Origin: Knoellia sp. S7-12
Lineage (GTDB): Bacteria > Actinomycetota > Actinomycetes > Actinomycetales > Dermatophilaceae
Direction of reading: 5' to 3'
Length of the DNA: 64,000 bases
Assembly (NCBI RefSeq): GCF_040518285.1
Contig: NZ_CP155449.1
Coordinates: 2,728,001-2,792,000 of the forward strand
Shown piece by piece: positions 17,211 to 25,199 of this stretch (within the stretch, counting starts at the first letter, position 1; each line of letters begins with the position of its first letter). The notes under the pieces were generated by a model. It saw nothing but the letters and a program-made list of their open reading frames with translations, was not told where the DNA came from and ran no database searches. The position numbers were made by a program, and so were the translations under genes.

Positions 17211-18214
17211 ACCTGATGATGCCCACAGCAGCGTCACCCTTGGTCCTCATCACCGCTCCTGGCCCCCGCATCGCAGAGACCGTGCACGCGCTCACCGACC
17301 AGGGCGCTGTCGTCACCGTGGCTGCCACGGAGACGACCGACGCTGCCACCCGGGCCGCGCTCGACGACCTCGCTGGCCGTCGGCTGATCAGCATGGCGGC
17401 TGCACCGCGCATGGGTGACTTCGACATCGTCCTGCGCGACCCTCTGCCCAGCACCGCGACGGAGGCGTCACCGACACCAGCTTCGGGCGCGGGACGCGTG
17501 ACGCTCGTGGGAGGCGGACCCGGGTCGGTCGACCTGCTCACCGTGGGCGGCCTGCGGGCAGTCCGCGAGGCCGACGTCATTGTCTGCGACCGGCTCGCCC
17601 CGCTGTCCGTGCTCTCGGAAGCGCGCTGCGACGTCGAGGTCATCCATGTCGGCAAGATCCCGCGCGGTGCCTTCACTCCGCAGGAGTCCATCAACGCCCT
17701 CCTCGTCGAACACGCCCTGGCCGGCAAACACGTCGTACGCCTCAAGGGCGGCGACAGCTTCGTCTTCGGTCGCGGAGGCGAGGAGTGGAACGCCTGCGTC
17801 GCACACGGCATACCCGTCGAAGTTGTCCCGGGAGTCTCGTCGGCCGTCGCAGTCCCGGCCCTCGCCGGGATCCCGCTCACCCACCGCGGCCTGACGCAGG
17901 GCTTCGTCGTCGTCTCGGGTCACGTCGGCCCCAAGGACGAGCGCAACGAGGCCGACTGGGGTGCGCTCGCCCGCAGTGGCCTCACGATCGTCGTCCTCAT
18001 GGGAGTCGCAGCACTCGCCGAGATCTCCGAGACCCTCATCGAACACGGCATGGACCCGGCGACTCCGGCCGCCTGCATCGCCGACGGCGCCATGCCGAGC
18101 CAGCGGTCGGCGCGGGCGACGCTCGCGGACATCGCCGCAGTCGCTGACGCGCAGGACCTCACTCCCCCGGCAATCACCGTGATCGGGCCCGTCGTGTCCG
18201 CCCTCGAGGTCTGA
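17207..18214 (+). CDS. cobA: Uroporphyrinogen-III C-methyltransferase CobA (SUMT) with degenerate N-terminal domain
   Basis: Residues about 95-335 form the SAM-dependent uroporphyrinogen-III methyltransferase that makes precorrin-2, the entry to B12 and siroheme. The family signatures VGGGPGSVDLLTVGGL and KGGDSFVFGRGGEE are intact. The first 90 residues resemble the remains of a Rossmann-type precorrin-2 dehydrogenase domain, as in CysG, but I see no complete GxGxxG dinucleotide motif, so that activity is doubtful. ATG 17207 overlaps the cobB-cobC stop (ATGA). The gene is sixth in the riboswitch 2 operon counting from the aptamer only if the AAA+/VWA gene and both fusion halves are counted separately. 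Confidence 0.92.
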   Translation: MNLMMPTAASPLVLITAPGPRIAETVHALTDQGAVVTVAATETTDAATRAALDDLAGRRLISMAAAPRMGDFDIVLRDPLPSTATEASPTPASGAGRVTLVGGGPGSVDLLTVGGLRAVREADVIVCDRLAPLSVLSEARCDVEVIHVGKIPRGAFTPQESINALLVEHALAGKHVVRLKGGDSFVFGRGGEEWNACVAHGIPVEVVPGVSSAVAVPALAGIPLTHRGLTQGFVVVSGHVGPKDERNEADWGALARSGLTIVVLMGVAALAEISETLIEHGMDPATPAACIADGAMPSQRSARATLADIAAVADAQDLTPPAITVIGPVVSALEV

Positions 18215-18220
18215 GTTCCT

Positions 18221-18997
18221 TTGCAGGACATCGTTGCTGGACTCAGGTTGGCTGTCGGGACGCTCACCATCGTCCCGGTCGGTGTGATCGCTGCACCCAC
18301 CCGGGGACACGCGCGCTGGGCCATGGTGCTGAGTCCCGTGGCCGCGTTGCCGGTCGCAGTTGCGGTCTCGGCGGTCGTGGCCCTTGGACACCTGGCCACT
18401 CTCCCAGCCCTGCTCACCGCCACCCTCGCGGTAGCTGTCATCGCCGCAGCAACACGCGCCATGCACCTCGATGGCCTCGCCGACACGGTCGATGGTTTCG
18501 GTGCTGGCTGGACCCGTGAGCGCGCCCTCGAGGTCATGCGCAAGGGCGACGTCGGGCCCATGGGTGTGGCCGCACTCGTCCTGGTGCTCGTCACCCAGAT
18601 GGCTGCCCTCACCGCGATCGTCGACCGCCCCCAGGGGTGGCTGCTCGCCGGCGCCGCCGTGGTCGCTTCGCGCGCGTCCACCCTGCTCACCTGCCGACGG
18701 GGTATGCCGTCCGCTCGCCCGACCGGCCTTGGCGCCGTTGTCGCTGGCTCGGTTCCGAACGCGGCGGTCGCGGTCGGTGGGGTTCTCATGGCGGCTCTCA
18801 TGGGACTGGTCGCCGGCTCTGCGGGACTCTCGCCGTGGGCTGGTGTCGTGGCCGTGGCCGTGGCGGCCTTTGCGGTCATGCTCCTGCTGCGCACCTGCCG
18901 CAGGGTCTTCGGTGGGGTGACGGGTGACGTCATGGGTGCCGCCATCGAGGTCGCACTGGTTGTACTGCTCCTCGTGCTCAGTTCTGGGAGGTGGTGA
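18221..18997 (+). CDS. cobS: Cobalamin synthase CobS (adenosylcobinamide-GDP ribazoletransferase)
   Basis: The 258-residue integral membrane protein joins adenosylcobinamide-GDP to alpha-ribazole (phosphate), the last assembly step of the nucleotide loop. MHLDGLADTVDGFG is the metal-binding signature, and VTGDVMGA near the C-terminus is also conserved. About six hydrophobic segments are visible. The TTG at 18221 is used because the family sequence begins right there; no better ATG or GTG exists nearby. It sits 6 bases after the cobA stop. It is the CobV of the Pseudomonas denitrificans naming and should not be confused with the CobS of cobaltochelatase. Confidence 0.93.
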   Translation: MQDIVAGLRLAVGTLTIVPVGVIAAPTRGHARWAMVLSPVAALPVAVAVSAVVALGHLATLPALLTATLAVAVIAAATRAMHLDGLADTVDGFGAGWTRERALEVMRKGDVGPMGVAALVLVLVTQMAALTAIVDRPQGWLLAGAAVVASRASTLLTCRRGMPSARPTGLGAVVAGSVPNAAVAVGGVLMAALMGLVAGSAGLSPWAGVVAVAVAAFAVMLLLRTCRRVFGGVTGDVMGAAIEVALVVLLLVLSSGRW

Positions 18998-18998
18998 C

Positions 18999-19550
18999 AT
19001 GCGGACCCTTGTGACCGGTGGCGTGCGATCAGGCAAGTCCACGATCGCGGAGAACCTCGTGACAGAGGCTGCGGCGCTGCTCGCGGGCGATGCGCCGGTC
19101 ACCTATGTCGCGACGGGACCATCGGCCGATGACCCCGACTGGGCCGATCGGATTGCGACGCACAGGGGCCGTCGACCCGACTCATGGAGGACGGTCGAGA
19201 CGACAGACCTTGCCTCAGCTCTCGATTCCCTCACCGGTCCGGGCCTGATCGACTGCCTCGGCACCTGGCTCACCGCAGTGCTCGACGAACTCGACGTCTG
19301 GGAAGTGCCCCGTGACGACTGGCGGCCGGCTCTTCATGCACGCACGGCAGCCGTCGTTGCCGCGTGGTCTCGGTGCCCGCACGACATGGTCGCCGTGACG
19401 AACGAGGTCGGCTGGGGTGTGGTGTCCGAGCACCGATCGGGCCGCATCTTCGCCGACGAACTCGGCCTCCTCAACCAGGACATTGCCCGGAAGAGCGACA
19501 GCGTCCTGCTGGTCGTTGCCGGCCGTATCCTCCCGCTCCGAGAACCATGA
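18999..19550 (+). CDS. cobU: Adenosylcobinamide kinase / phosphate guanylyltransferase CobU
   Basis: The 183-residue protein phosphorylates adenosylcobinamide and then attaches GMP. The P-loop GGVRSGKS (7-14) is typical. The HRGRRPDSW segment carries the histidine that forms the guanylylated intermediate. A conserved NEVGWGVV motif follows. The ATG lies one base after the cobS stop, and the stop overlaps the cobD start (ATGA). This enzyme equals CobP of Pseudomonas denitrificans. Confidence 0.95.
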   Translation: MRTLVTGGVRSGKSTIAENLVTEAAALLAGDAPVTYVATGPSADDPDWADRIATHRGRRPDSWRTVETTDLASALDSLTGPGLIDCLGTWLTAVLDELDVWEVPRDDWRPALHARTAAVVAAWSRCPHDMVAVTNEVGWGVVSEHRSGRIFADELGLLNQDIARKSDSVLLVVAGRILPLREP

Positions 19551-20548
19551 CGTTCCCAAGCACGACGCACACCGCAGTTCGTGCGCGACACGCGGGGGTT
19601 CGACTGGATCCGGTGACTCTCGGGCTGGTCCTCGGGTTCCTCGCCGATCAGACCTTCGGCGATCCGCGACGCGGCCACCCTGTTGCAGGATTCGGCCAAC
19701 TCGCCTCCCTTGCCGAGAAGCAGCTTCATGCGCCGAGCCGGACCCGTGGCGCCGTCGCCGTGGTCGCGCTCGTGACGAGCACGGCCGGACTCGGCCTCCT
19801 GGAGCGTCGCCTCCCCACCCCCGCCCGGGCTGTCCTCGCCGCAGCCACCACGTGGGCCGTCCTCGGGGGCCGCTCGCTGGCCCGCGAGGGCGAAGCCATC
19901 TCCGCGCTCCTCGAGGGTGACGACGTCGCCGGGGCGCGCCTGCGCATCCGCAACCTGGTCGGGCGTGACCCCGGCAGCCTTGACGCCAACGGCATCGCCC
20001 GCGCCTGCGTCGAGAGCATCGCCGAGAACTCCGCCGACGCCGTCGTCGCTCCCCTCTTCTTGGGGGCTGTCGCCGGAGTGCCTGGACTCCTCGGCTACCG
20101 CGCCATCAACACGCTCGACGCGATGTGGGGTCACCGCAACGAGCGCTACCGCGAGTTCGGGTGGGCAGCAGCACGACTCGACGATGTCGCCAACTGGCTC
20201 CCGGCCAGGCTGACGGTTGCCCTCAACGCGGCGCTCGTAAGTGGCACCACCGCCGGGCTGGGTGGCGGGGTGCAGGTCGTCCGAGTCGTGCGCCGCGACG
20301 CCCCCGCACACCCGAGCCCCAACGCCGGGCCCGTCGAGGCCTCCTGGGCCGCAGCCCTGGGAGTGCGGCTGGGAGGGACGAACCACTACGACGGCGTTGA
20401 CGAAGACCGTGGACACCTTGGCGACGGCCCACCGGTGACCGTCGCCGACATCCCCCGGGCCACCCAGCATCTGAGCCGCCTCTCGACCGCCGCGCTCGTG
20501 GCCCTCGTCAGCGCTCGGGTGCTCGTGCGGGGACGCCGAACGTCATAG
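19547..20548 (+). CDS. cobD: Adenosylcobinamide-phosphate synthase CobD/CbiB
   Basis: The 333-residue membrane protein amidates adenosylcobyric acid with aminopropanol (phosphate). Conserved blocks are DQTFGDPRRGHPVAGFG near the N-terminus, ARACVESIAENSADAVVAP in the middle and NTLDAMWGHRNERY after it. Several hydrophobic segments fit a polytopic protein. It is the last gene of the riboswitch 2 operon. The next gene reads toward it from the other strand 28 bases downstream. Confidence 0.94.
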   Translation: MTFPSTTHTAVRARHAGVRLDPVTLGLVLGFLADQTFGDPRRGHPVAGFGQLASLAEKQLHAPSRTRGAVAVVALVTSTAGLGLLERRLPTPARAVLAAATTWAVLGGRSLAREGEAISALLEGDDVAGARLRIRNLVGRDPGSLDANGIARACVESIAENSADAVVAPLFLGAVAGVPGLLGYRAINTLDAMWGHRNERYREFGWAAARLDDVANWLPARLTVALNAALVSGTTAGLGGGVQVVRVVRRDAPAHPSPNAGPVEASWAAALGVRLGGTNHYDGVDEDRGHLGDGPPVTVADIPRATQHLSRLSTAALVALVSARVLVRGRRTS

Positions 20549-20576
20549 TTCACGGCAAGCGCCCGACGCACGAGCC

Positions 20577-22064
20577 TCAGGCGACCCTCATCGCGTCGTC
20601 CTGCACGAACCAGTCGTCGGGTGGATCGTGGATCCAGCCGCGCCACGGATCTTCGGGCAGGGGCATCTCGTGGATCTCGGCGTCACTCCACCAGTCGTCC
20701 GGCTCGGGTTCGGGCGCGAGCCAGCCTTCGCCCAGGATTGGTGGTGCGGTGGCGTCGTGGATCCGACCGGTTGGGGTCTGGATGCGTATGCGATGGGTTC
20801 CGGTTCCGTCGAGTCCGGTGGATTCGACGTTCATGTGCCACCCGGGTTCTTCCTTGACCAAGTTGTGGCGTTTGCACAGCCCGCCGGCGTTGGCGCCAGT
20901 CGTGGCGCCGCCGTCGTGGACGGCATGGACGTGGTCTGCCTGGACTGCGGGGGCGTCACACCACGGGACGCGGCAGGTCGGGTCGCGCAGTTCGAGGAAC
21001 CGGCGGAGTCCCCCGTGGAACAGGCGACGCTTGGAGTCGAGGGCGACCAGGTCACGACCTGTGGGGTCGGTGAACAGGCGCCGCAGCCAGAGGCCGCTCT
21101 GGGGGTCGCTGTCGTCGGTGTGATCGAGCAAGGCGGCGATGTGGGCACGGGCTTCGGCGCCGGGAATGGGACCCCAACCCGGGATGGTCGCGACGTCATC
21201 AGCCGGGGCTTTGCCCCCGAAGGCTGCGGGGAGCAGGACCGTGTCGGTCATGACAAGGCTGACCTCAACCTGTTGCGGCTGACCCTTCGCACGCCCGGAG
21301 AGCAACTCCAGGGCACGATCAGCCAGCCACGCACCCTTGCCTCGCGTGTCCGCACGAGCAGCGGCTGCCGCAGCTTCCCACTCATCGGCGGGCAGATCCG
21401 GGTCGATGACATTGCGTCGACCTTCCTCACCCAGCAGCGCGACGTGCGCTCCGATGATGTCCTTCATCGGCCCCAGGACCGACAGCCACGCCATCCCGTC
21501 CGCAGCTGGTCGCACAGACAGGTGCCGTGACGCGACCGCGCGACGGTTGCGTTCAGCCAACGACTCCGCATCCAACGCCGCACCTGCACGACGCGCAGCC
21601 CCAGCCAACGCCTTGTCCCCAAGATTGGCAATCGTCGGTGCCAGCCGGCGGTCGACCTCGGCCCGGTGCTCAACGCTCAGGCACGCCGTCTCACGCACCA
21701 CGATCATCGCGCGCCGCTCACTGATGTCGCCCCGCTCCAACGCACCCATCGTCAACGGCATCTCACCCACAAGGGCCTTGGCCACCCCAACGTGCTGATC
21801 CGCCAACGCCGGCGAACACCGACGAGCCAACGCCAGGTCGGCGCGCACACTGCCCGAGTCCTCACCCAACGCCTCCCGATCCACCACCGCCGCAGCAGTC
21901 AACCGGGCCTGCGCAGCAGCCGCCGCACCCTTCAACGCCTCCAGCGCAGACACCACCGCAACCCGCTCCGACTGCGTCAAACCCTCCGGGTTCACGTCCC
22001 CGAGCGAGGACACGACGGAGCGGACCTGAACCTCAGGCCCTGCAAGTGTTGGCGTCCCCGTCAT
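20577..22064 (-). CDS. DUF222 protein with C-terminal HNH endonuclease domain
   Basis: The 495-residue protein has a DUF222 region (about 20-330) followed by an HNH nuclease-like domain (about 363-408) with paired CxxxxC and CxxH-type positions around DHVHAVHDGG. Members of this multi-copy actinobacterial family, which includes the mycobacterial 13E12 repeat proteins, may be mobile or DNA-processing nucleases; their real role is not established. An ATG ten codons upstream exists, but ATG 22064 lies 7 bases after TACGAT (22072-22077), supporting a leaderless start. The gene splits cobD from cobK and is unrelated to B12 synthesis. Confidence 0.85.
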   Translation of the reverse strand: MTGTPTLAGPEVQVRSVVSSLGDVNPEGLTQSERVAVVSALEALKGAAAAAQARLTAAAVVDREALGEDSGSVRADLALARRCSPALADQHVGVAKALVGEMPLTMGALERGDISERRAMIVVRETACLSVEHRAEVDRRLAPTIANLGDKALAGAARRAGAALDAESLAERNRRAVASRHLSVRPAADGMAWLSVLGPMKDIIGAHVALLGEEGRRNVIDPDLPADEWEAAAAAARADTRGKGAWLADRALELLSGRAKGQPQQVEVSLVMTDTVLLPAAFGGKAPADDVATIPGWGPIPGAEARAHIAALLDHTDDSDPQSGLWLRRLFTDPTGRDLVALDSKRRLFHGGLRRFLELRDPTCRVPWCDAPAVQADHVHAVHDGGATTGANAGGLCKRHNLVKEEPGWHMNVESTGLDGTGTHRIRIQTPTGRIHDATAPPILGEGWLAPEPEPDDWWSDAEIHEMPLPEDPWRGWIHDPPDDWFVQDDAMRVA

Positions 22065-22117
22065 ACCTCTCATCGTACACCTGTTCGGTAACACTCAAAA
22101 GGTTATCCACACGCGAA

Positions 22118-22138
22118 TTCAGTTGCAGCACAACTGAA
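22118..22138. repeat. 8-bp inverted repeat upstream of the DUF222-HNH gene
   Basis: TTCAGTTG and CAACTGAA form a perfect inverted repeat around the 5-base centre CAGCA. It lies 41-61 bases upstream of the probable promoter -10 box of the DUF222-HNH gene, where an operator could be. The rest of the 187-base gap up to cobK contains a smaller palindrome, TCAGAGACCTCTGA at 22218-22231, possibly a cobK terminator. Confidence 0.55.
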
Positions 22139-22251
22139 CTGCTCAGGTCCCGCCGTCCGGCGAACATGGTCGCAAAGGCCGCCCCGCCCCACTGCTGGCC
22201 GCCACCTCAGAAGTCCATCAGAGACCTCTGACAGGCCACCGTTGGCAGGCG

Positions 22252-23001
22252 TCAGGACGTGGCTGGAAGGCCGAGCCAGTTGAGCACGCCTTCGACGGAG
22301 TCGACCTCCGCGACTCCCGCCGGCACGTACGGGCGGCGGACGACTACGACGGGCACTGCGAGCCCAGCTGCGGCCGTGAGCTTGGCCGCCGTATAAGCGC
22401 CACCGGAGTCCTTGGTGATCAGCACGTCGACACCGTGCTCACGCATGATCGCCCGCTCGCCGGCCACGTCGAACGGCCCACGATCAAGGATGACGATCCA
22501 GCGCGCGGGGGCCACTTCATCCAATGGCTCGACGACGCGCAGCACAACGTCCCGATCGGTCCAGCCTCCGTAGTGATCCAACGTCTGGCGGCCCGTCGTG
22601 ATGAACGGGCGCGTCGTCCCCAACTCCTCTGCCCGCTCGCGCGCCTCGTCATAGGTGTCGACCCAGTGCCACGAACCCGCGTCGGGATGACGGCTCCACC
22701 CCGGTCGGGCCAGGCGCAGACACGGCACGCCAGCCACCGCGGCCGCAGCACCAGCGTTCGCCGTCATGCGCACGGCAAAGGGATGCGTCGCGTCCACGAG
22801 GTGGGTGAAACCGTCGTCGCGGATCGCCGCAACCAAGCCCTCCACCCCGCCGAAGCCGCCGACTGTCACCTCACCAACGGGCATGCGGGGTTTCGACACC
22901 CGACCTGCCAGCGACGACACGACGTCGACACGAGCACACGTGAGCGCAAGAGCCAGCTCGCGAGCCTCAGCAGTGCCGCCGAGTAGCAGCACCCGCTTCA
23001 T
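22252..23001 (-). CDS. cobK: Precorrin-6A reductase CobK
   Basis: The 249-residue protein reduces precorrin-6A to dihydroprecorrin-6 with NADPH. It starts MKRVLLLGGTAEARELA, the nucleotide-binding signature of CobK/CbiJ, and contains LVDATHPFA and the C-terminal ITKDSGG block. It is the last gene of a leftward operon whose upstream members (kinase, permease, hydrolase, proS) are not B12 genes, and it overlaps the kinase stop by 4 bases. It therefore lies outside both riboswitch units. Confidence 0.94.
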   Translation of the reverse strand: MKRVLLLGGTAEARELALALTCARVDVVSSLAGRVSKPRMPVGEVTVGGFGGVEGLVAAIRDDGFTHLVDATHPFAVRMTANAGAAAAVAGVPCLRLARPGWSRHPDAGSWHWVDTYDEARERAEELGTTRPFITTGRQTLDHYGGWTDRDVVLRVVEPLDEVAPARWIVILDRGPFDVAGERAIMREHGVDVLITKDSGGAYTAAKLTAAAGLAVPVVVVRRPYVPAGVAEVDSVEGVLNWLGLPATS

Positions 23002-23675
23002 CGCTCGACTTCACTCACAACCACACCATCGAGGAGCACGACGTCGGCCAGCTCGGCTCCCCCGTCGACCCGCAGCGCGTTGGCCTCGTCGGACCGCAAC
23101 ACCCACTCGGTTGCGTCCGTCACTTCACGACCGGTCTCGACGTGGCGCGTGACGAGTCGTTCCACCCGAACCTCGCCGTCGAGCGCGCACCACCACACCT
23201 CATCGAGCAGCTCCGGCACCGCGACCCAGTCACCCTCACCGAGCAGCAAGTAATTGCCCTCTGTCACAACCAGATTCGCCTCGGCCGGCACGACGAGGGT
23301 GTCTGCCACCGGGTCACCCACCACGTGGTCGAAGCTCGGCGCCGTGACGACCAGGCGTGGCAACGCGCGCACGGAAGCCAGCACACCGGCATACGCCACG
23401 GTATTGAACGTGTCCGGCGCACCCTTGCGATCTCGCCGACCGAGGGAATCGAGCTCCGAGTTGGTGAGGTGGAAGCCGTCCATCGGGACGTGCGCGATGC
23501 GCCCGGACAACGCAGGGTATGCCGCGGCAGCACTGAGCAGTCGCGTTACCAAAGTCGTCTTGCCGGATCCCGGAGGTCCCGCGATCCCGAGGACGGCTCG
23601 GCGGGGTGCCACACGGTCGACCACAGAGGCGAGACGCGCGAGCAGGTCCTCGACAGAACGTTGTTCACCAGACAC
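22998..23675 (-). CDS. P-loop nucleoside/sugar kinase-like protein (FrcK/uridine kinase family)
   Basis: The 225-residue protein has Walker A GPPGSGKTT near residue 34 and a VPMDGFHLTN block, as in the uridine kinase/pantothenate kinase-like family often annotated as fructose-transport kinase FrcK. The true substrate is not predictable. A longer frame runs upstream but lies within the permease gene. GTG 23675 begins just inside the permease 3' end (11-bp overlap). Its own stop overlaps cobK. A kinase acting on the aminopropanol branch is conceivable but unsupported. Confidence 0.75.
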   Translation of the reverse strand: MSGEQRSVEDLLARLASVVDRVAPRRAVLGIAGPPGSGKTTLVTRLLSAAAAYPALSGRIAHVPMDGFHLTNSELDSLGRRDRKGAPDTFNTVAYAGVLASVRALPRLVVTAPSFDHVVGDPVADTLVVPAEANLVVTEGNYLLLGEGDWVAVPELLDEVWWCALDGEVRVERLVTRHVETGREVTDATEWVLRSDEANALRVDGGAELADVVLLDGVVVSEVER

Positions 23676-24444
23676 CGAACACCTGCCCACCGATCCGGAT
23701 TGTGAAGGCCGCGACAACAATGACAAAGACCACTCGAACGAACCCGCTGCCCTTGGCGACGGCGGTGCGGGCACCAACATAGCCGCCAAGGAGGTTGGCG
23801 ACGGCCATGACCGCGCCCACCTTCCACATGACGTGGCCGCCCGGCGCGAAGACGGTGAGCGCGCCGAGGTTCGTGGCGAAGTTCGCGATCTTGGCCTTGG
23901 CACTCGCTTCGAGGAACGCATAGCCCATGAGGCCGACGAGAGCGAAGACCAGGAACGAACCCGTGCCCGGCCCGAGCGCACCGTCATAGACACCGATGAC
24001 GAACCCCACGAGCATCGCGGTGACGGTGTGCCGCGTCCCGTCCCAGCGAAGGGCCGTCGATGTGCCGAGGGACGGTTTGAACAGCGTGTAGGCACCGACC
24101 GCGATAAGCATCACGAGGATGATCGGGTTGAAGGCCGACTTGGGGATGTGCAGGCCGATGAGCGCTCCGCCGATGGCCCCGAAGTAGGCGACGACGGCCA
24201 TCGGGATGGCAGTGCGCAAATCCGGTTTGACCCGCCGCCAATAGGTCGTCGCACTTGCGGCAGTCCCGGCGATCGACCCGATCTTGTTCGTGGCGAGCAC
24301 CTGCGCGGGCGTTGCCCCCGGGAACCCCAGGAGCAGGGCGGGGATCTGGATGAGACCGCCCCCGCCGACGACTGCGTCGATCCATCCGGCGACGAACCCC
24401 GCAAGGCCCATGAGGGCCAGGGTCGTCAGTTCCGGATCGTTCAC
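23665..24444 (-). CDS. TauE/SafE family membrane permease
   Basis: The 259-residue protein is hydrophobic with about eight membrane segments. The repeated halves carry GFVAGWIDAVVGGGGLIQIP near the N-terminus and GVYDGALGPGTGSF in the second half, the two signature regions of the TauE/SafE (DUF81) family, which export sulfite or organosulfonates. The GTG at 24444 overlaps the stop of the HAD hydrolase gene. A much longer open frame upstream is in the wrong frame for that neighbour and was discarded. Substrate cannot be inferred. Confidence 0.85.
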   Translation of the reverse strand: MNDPELTTLALMGLAGFVAGWIDAVVGGGGLIQIPALLLGFPGATPAQVLATNKIGSIAGTAASATTYWRRVKPDLRTAIPMAVVAYFGAIGGALIGLHIPKSAFNPIILVMLIAVGAYTLFKPSLGTSTALRWDGTRHTVTAMLVGFVIGVYDGALGPGTGSFLVFALVGLMGYAFLEASAKAKIANFATNLGALTVFAPGGHVMWKVGAVMAVANLLGGYVGARTAVAKGSGFVRVVFVIVVAAFTIRIGGQVFGVW

Positions 24445-25199
24445 CCGCGCCAGCCGTCGACGATGTCGAGGATGTCGAGCAGCTCGTGCGCCACGGCGTC
24501 GGGGGTGACGTCCACATCGACCTGCTGGTCGACCGGGATGTCGGAGTGCGGCACCCAGATGGCCCGCATCCCGACCTGCTGAGGGCCCCAGACATCCTCG
24601 AACGGACGGTCGCCGACATAGGCCGCGCACTCGGGCTCCACGCCCACTGCTGCGCACGCGGCACGGAACGCGTCGGCGTGCGGCTTCACGACATGGATCT
24701 CCGACGAGTAGACGTCACCGTCGAGGAGGTCGAGGACGCCGTCGCGCTCGAAGACCTCACGGTGGTAGTCACGCGACCAAATGGTGTTGGAGAGCACTCC
24801 CACGCGAAGGCCCCGCTCCCGCAGGCCTTCCCACAGCGGCCGCACGTTGTCGTCGGTGTGCGTGTGCGGCTCCCAGAACCCCCTGTATGCCGCGAGGGCA
24901 AGGTGGTGCCGGTCGTGCGTCGCGTCGATACCTGAGCCCTTGAGGATGGCCTCGAGCGACGCACTGCTGTGGTCGGTGCGTCCCCGCGCCCACGCCCGAG
25001 CCTCGGCCTCGTGCAGGCGAATTGCGAGCGAGTCGGCCTCCGCAAGGTCCTCGGGCGGCATCTCACTGTCGTCCATCGGCACGCCGTGGACCTCTCGTGC
25101 ATAGATCCGCCACTGCTGCGGCAGGTCGACGGTGTGCCAGGGCGTGAGCGTGCCGCCCCAATCGAAGATGACGGCTTCCAGGGGACGGGTACCACTCAC
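24441..25199 (-). CDS. HAD family hydrolase with altered motif I
   Basis: The 252-residue protein has a haloacid dehalogenase fold. Motif I reads FDWGGTLT, so the nucleophilic Asp is present but the usual second Asp two residues later is Gly. Motif II is LSNT, the motif III lysine is in VVKPHADAF, and motif IV is [12 protein letters not shown]. Loss of the acid/base Asp argues against ordinary phosphatase activity unless another residue substitutes. GTG 25199 overlaps the proS stop (GTGA), and the stop overlaps the TauE/SafE start. Confidence 0.85.
   Translation of the reverse strand: MSGTRPLEAVIFDWGGTLTPWHTVDLPQQWRIYAREVHGVPMDDSEMPPEDLAEADSLAIRLHEAEARAWARGRTDHSSASLEAILKGSGIDATHDRHHLALAAYRGFWEPHTHTDDNVRPLWEGLRERGLRVGVLSNTIWSRDYHREVFERDGVLDLLDGDVYSSEIHVVKPHADAFRAACAAVGVEPECAAYVGDRPFEDVWGPQQVGMRAIWVPHSDIPVDQQVDVDVTPDAVAHELLDILDIVDGWRG

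Noticed and set aside
22998..24095. Longer version of the kinase gene starting at 24095
   Set aside because: The extra 140 residues come from the wrong frame of the TauE/SafE gene; GTG 23675 gives the family-like start.
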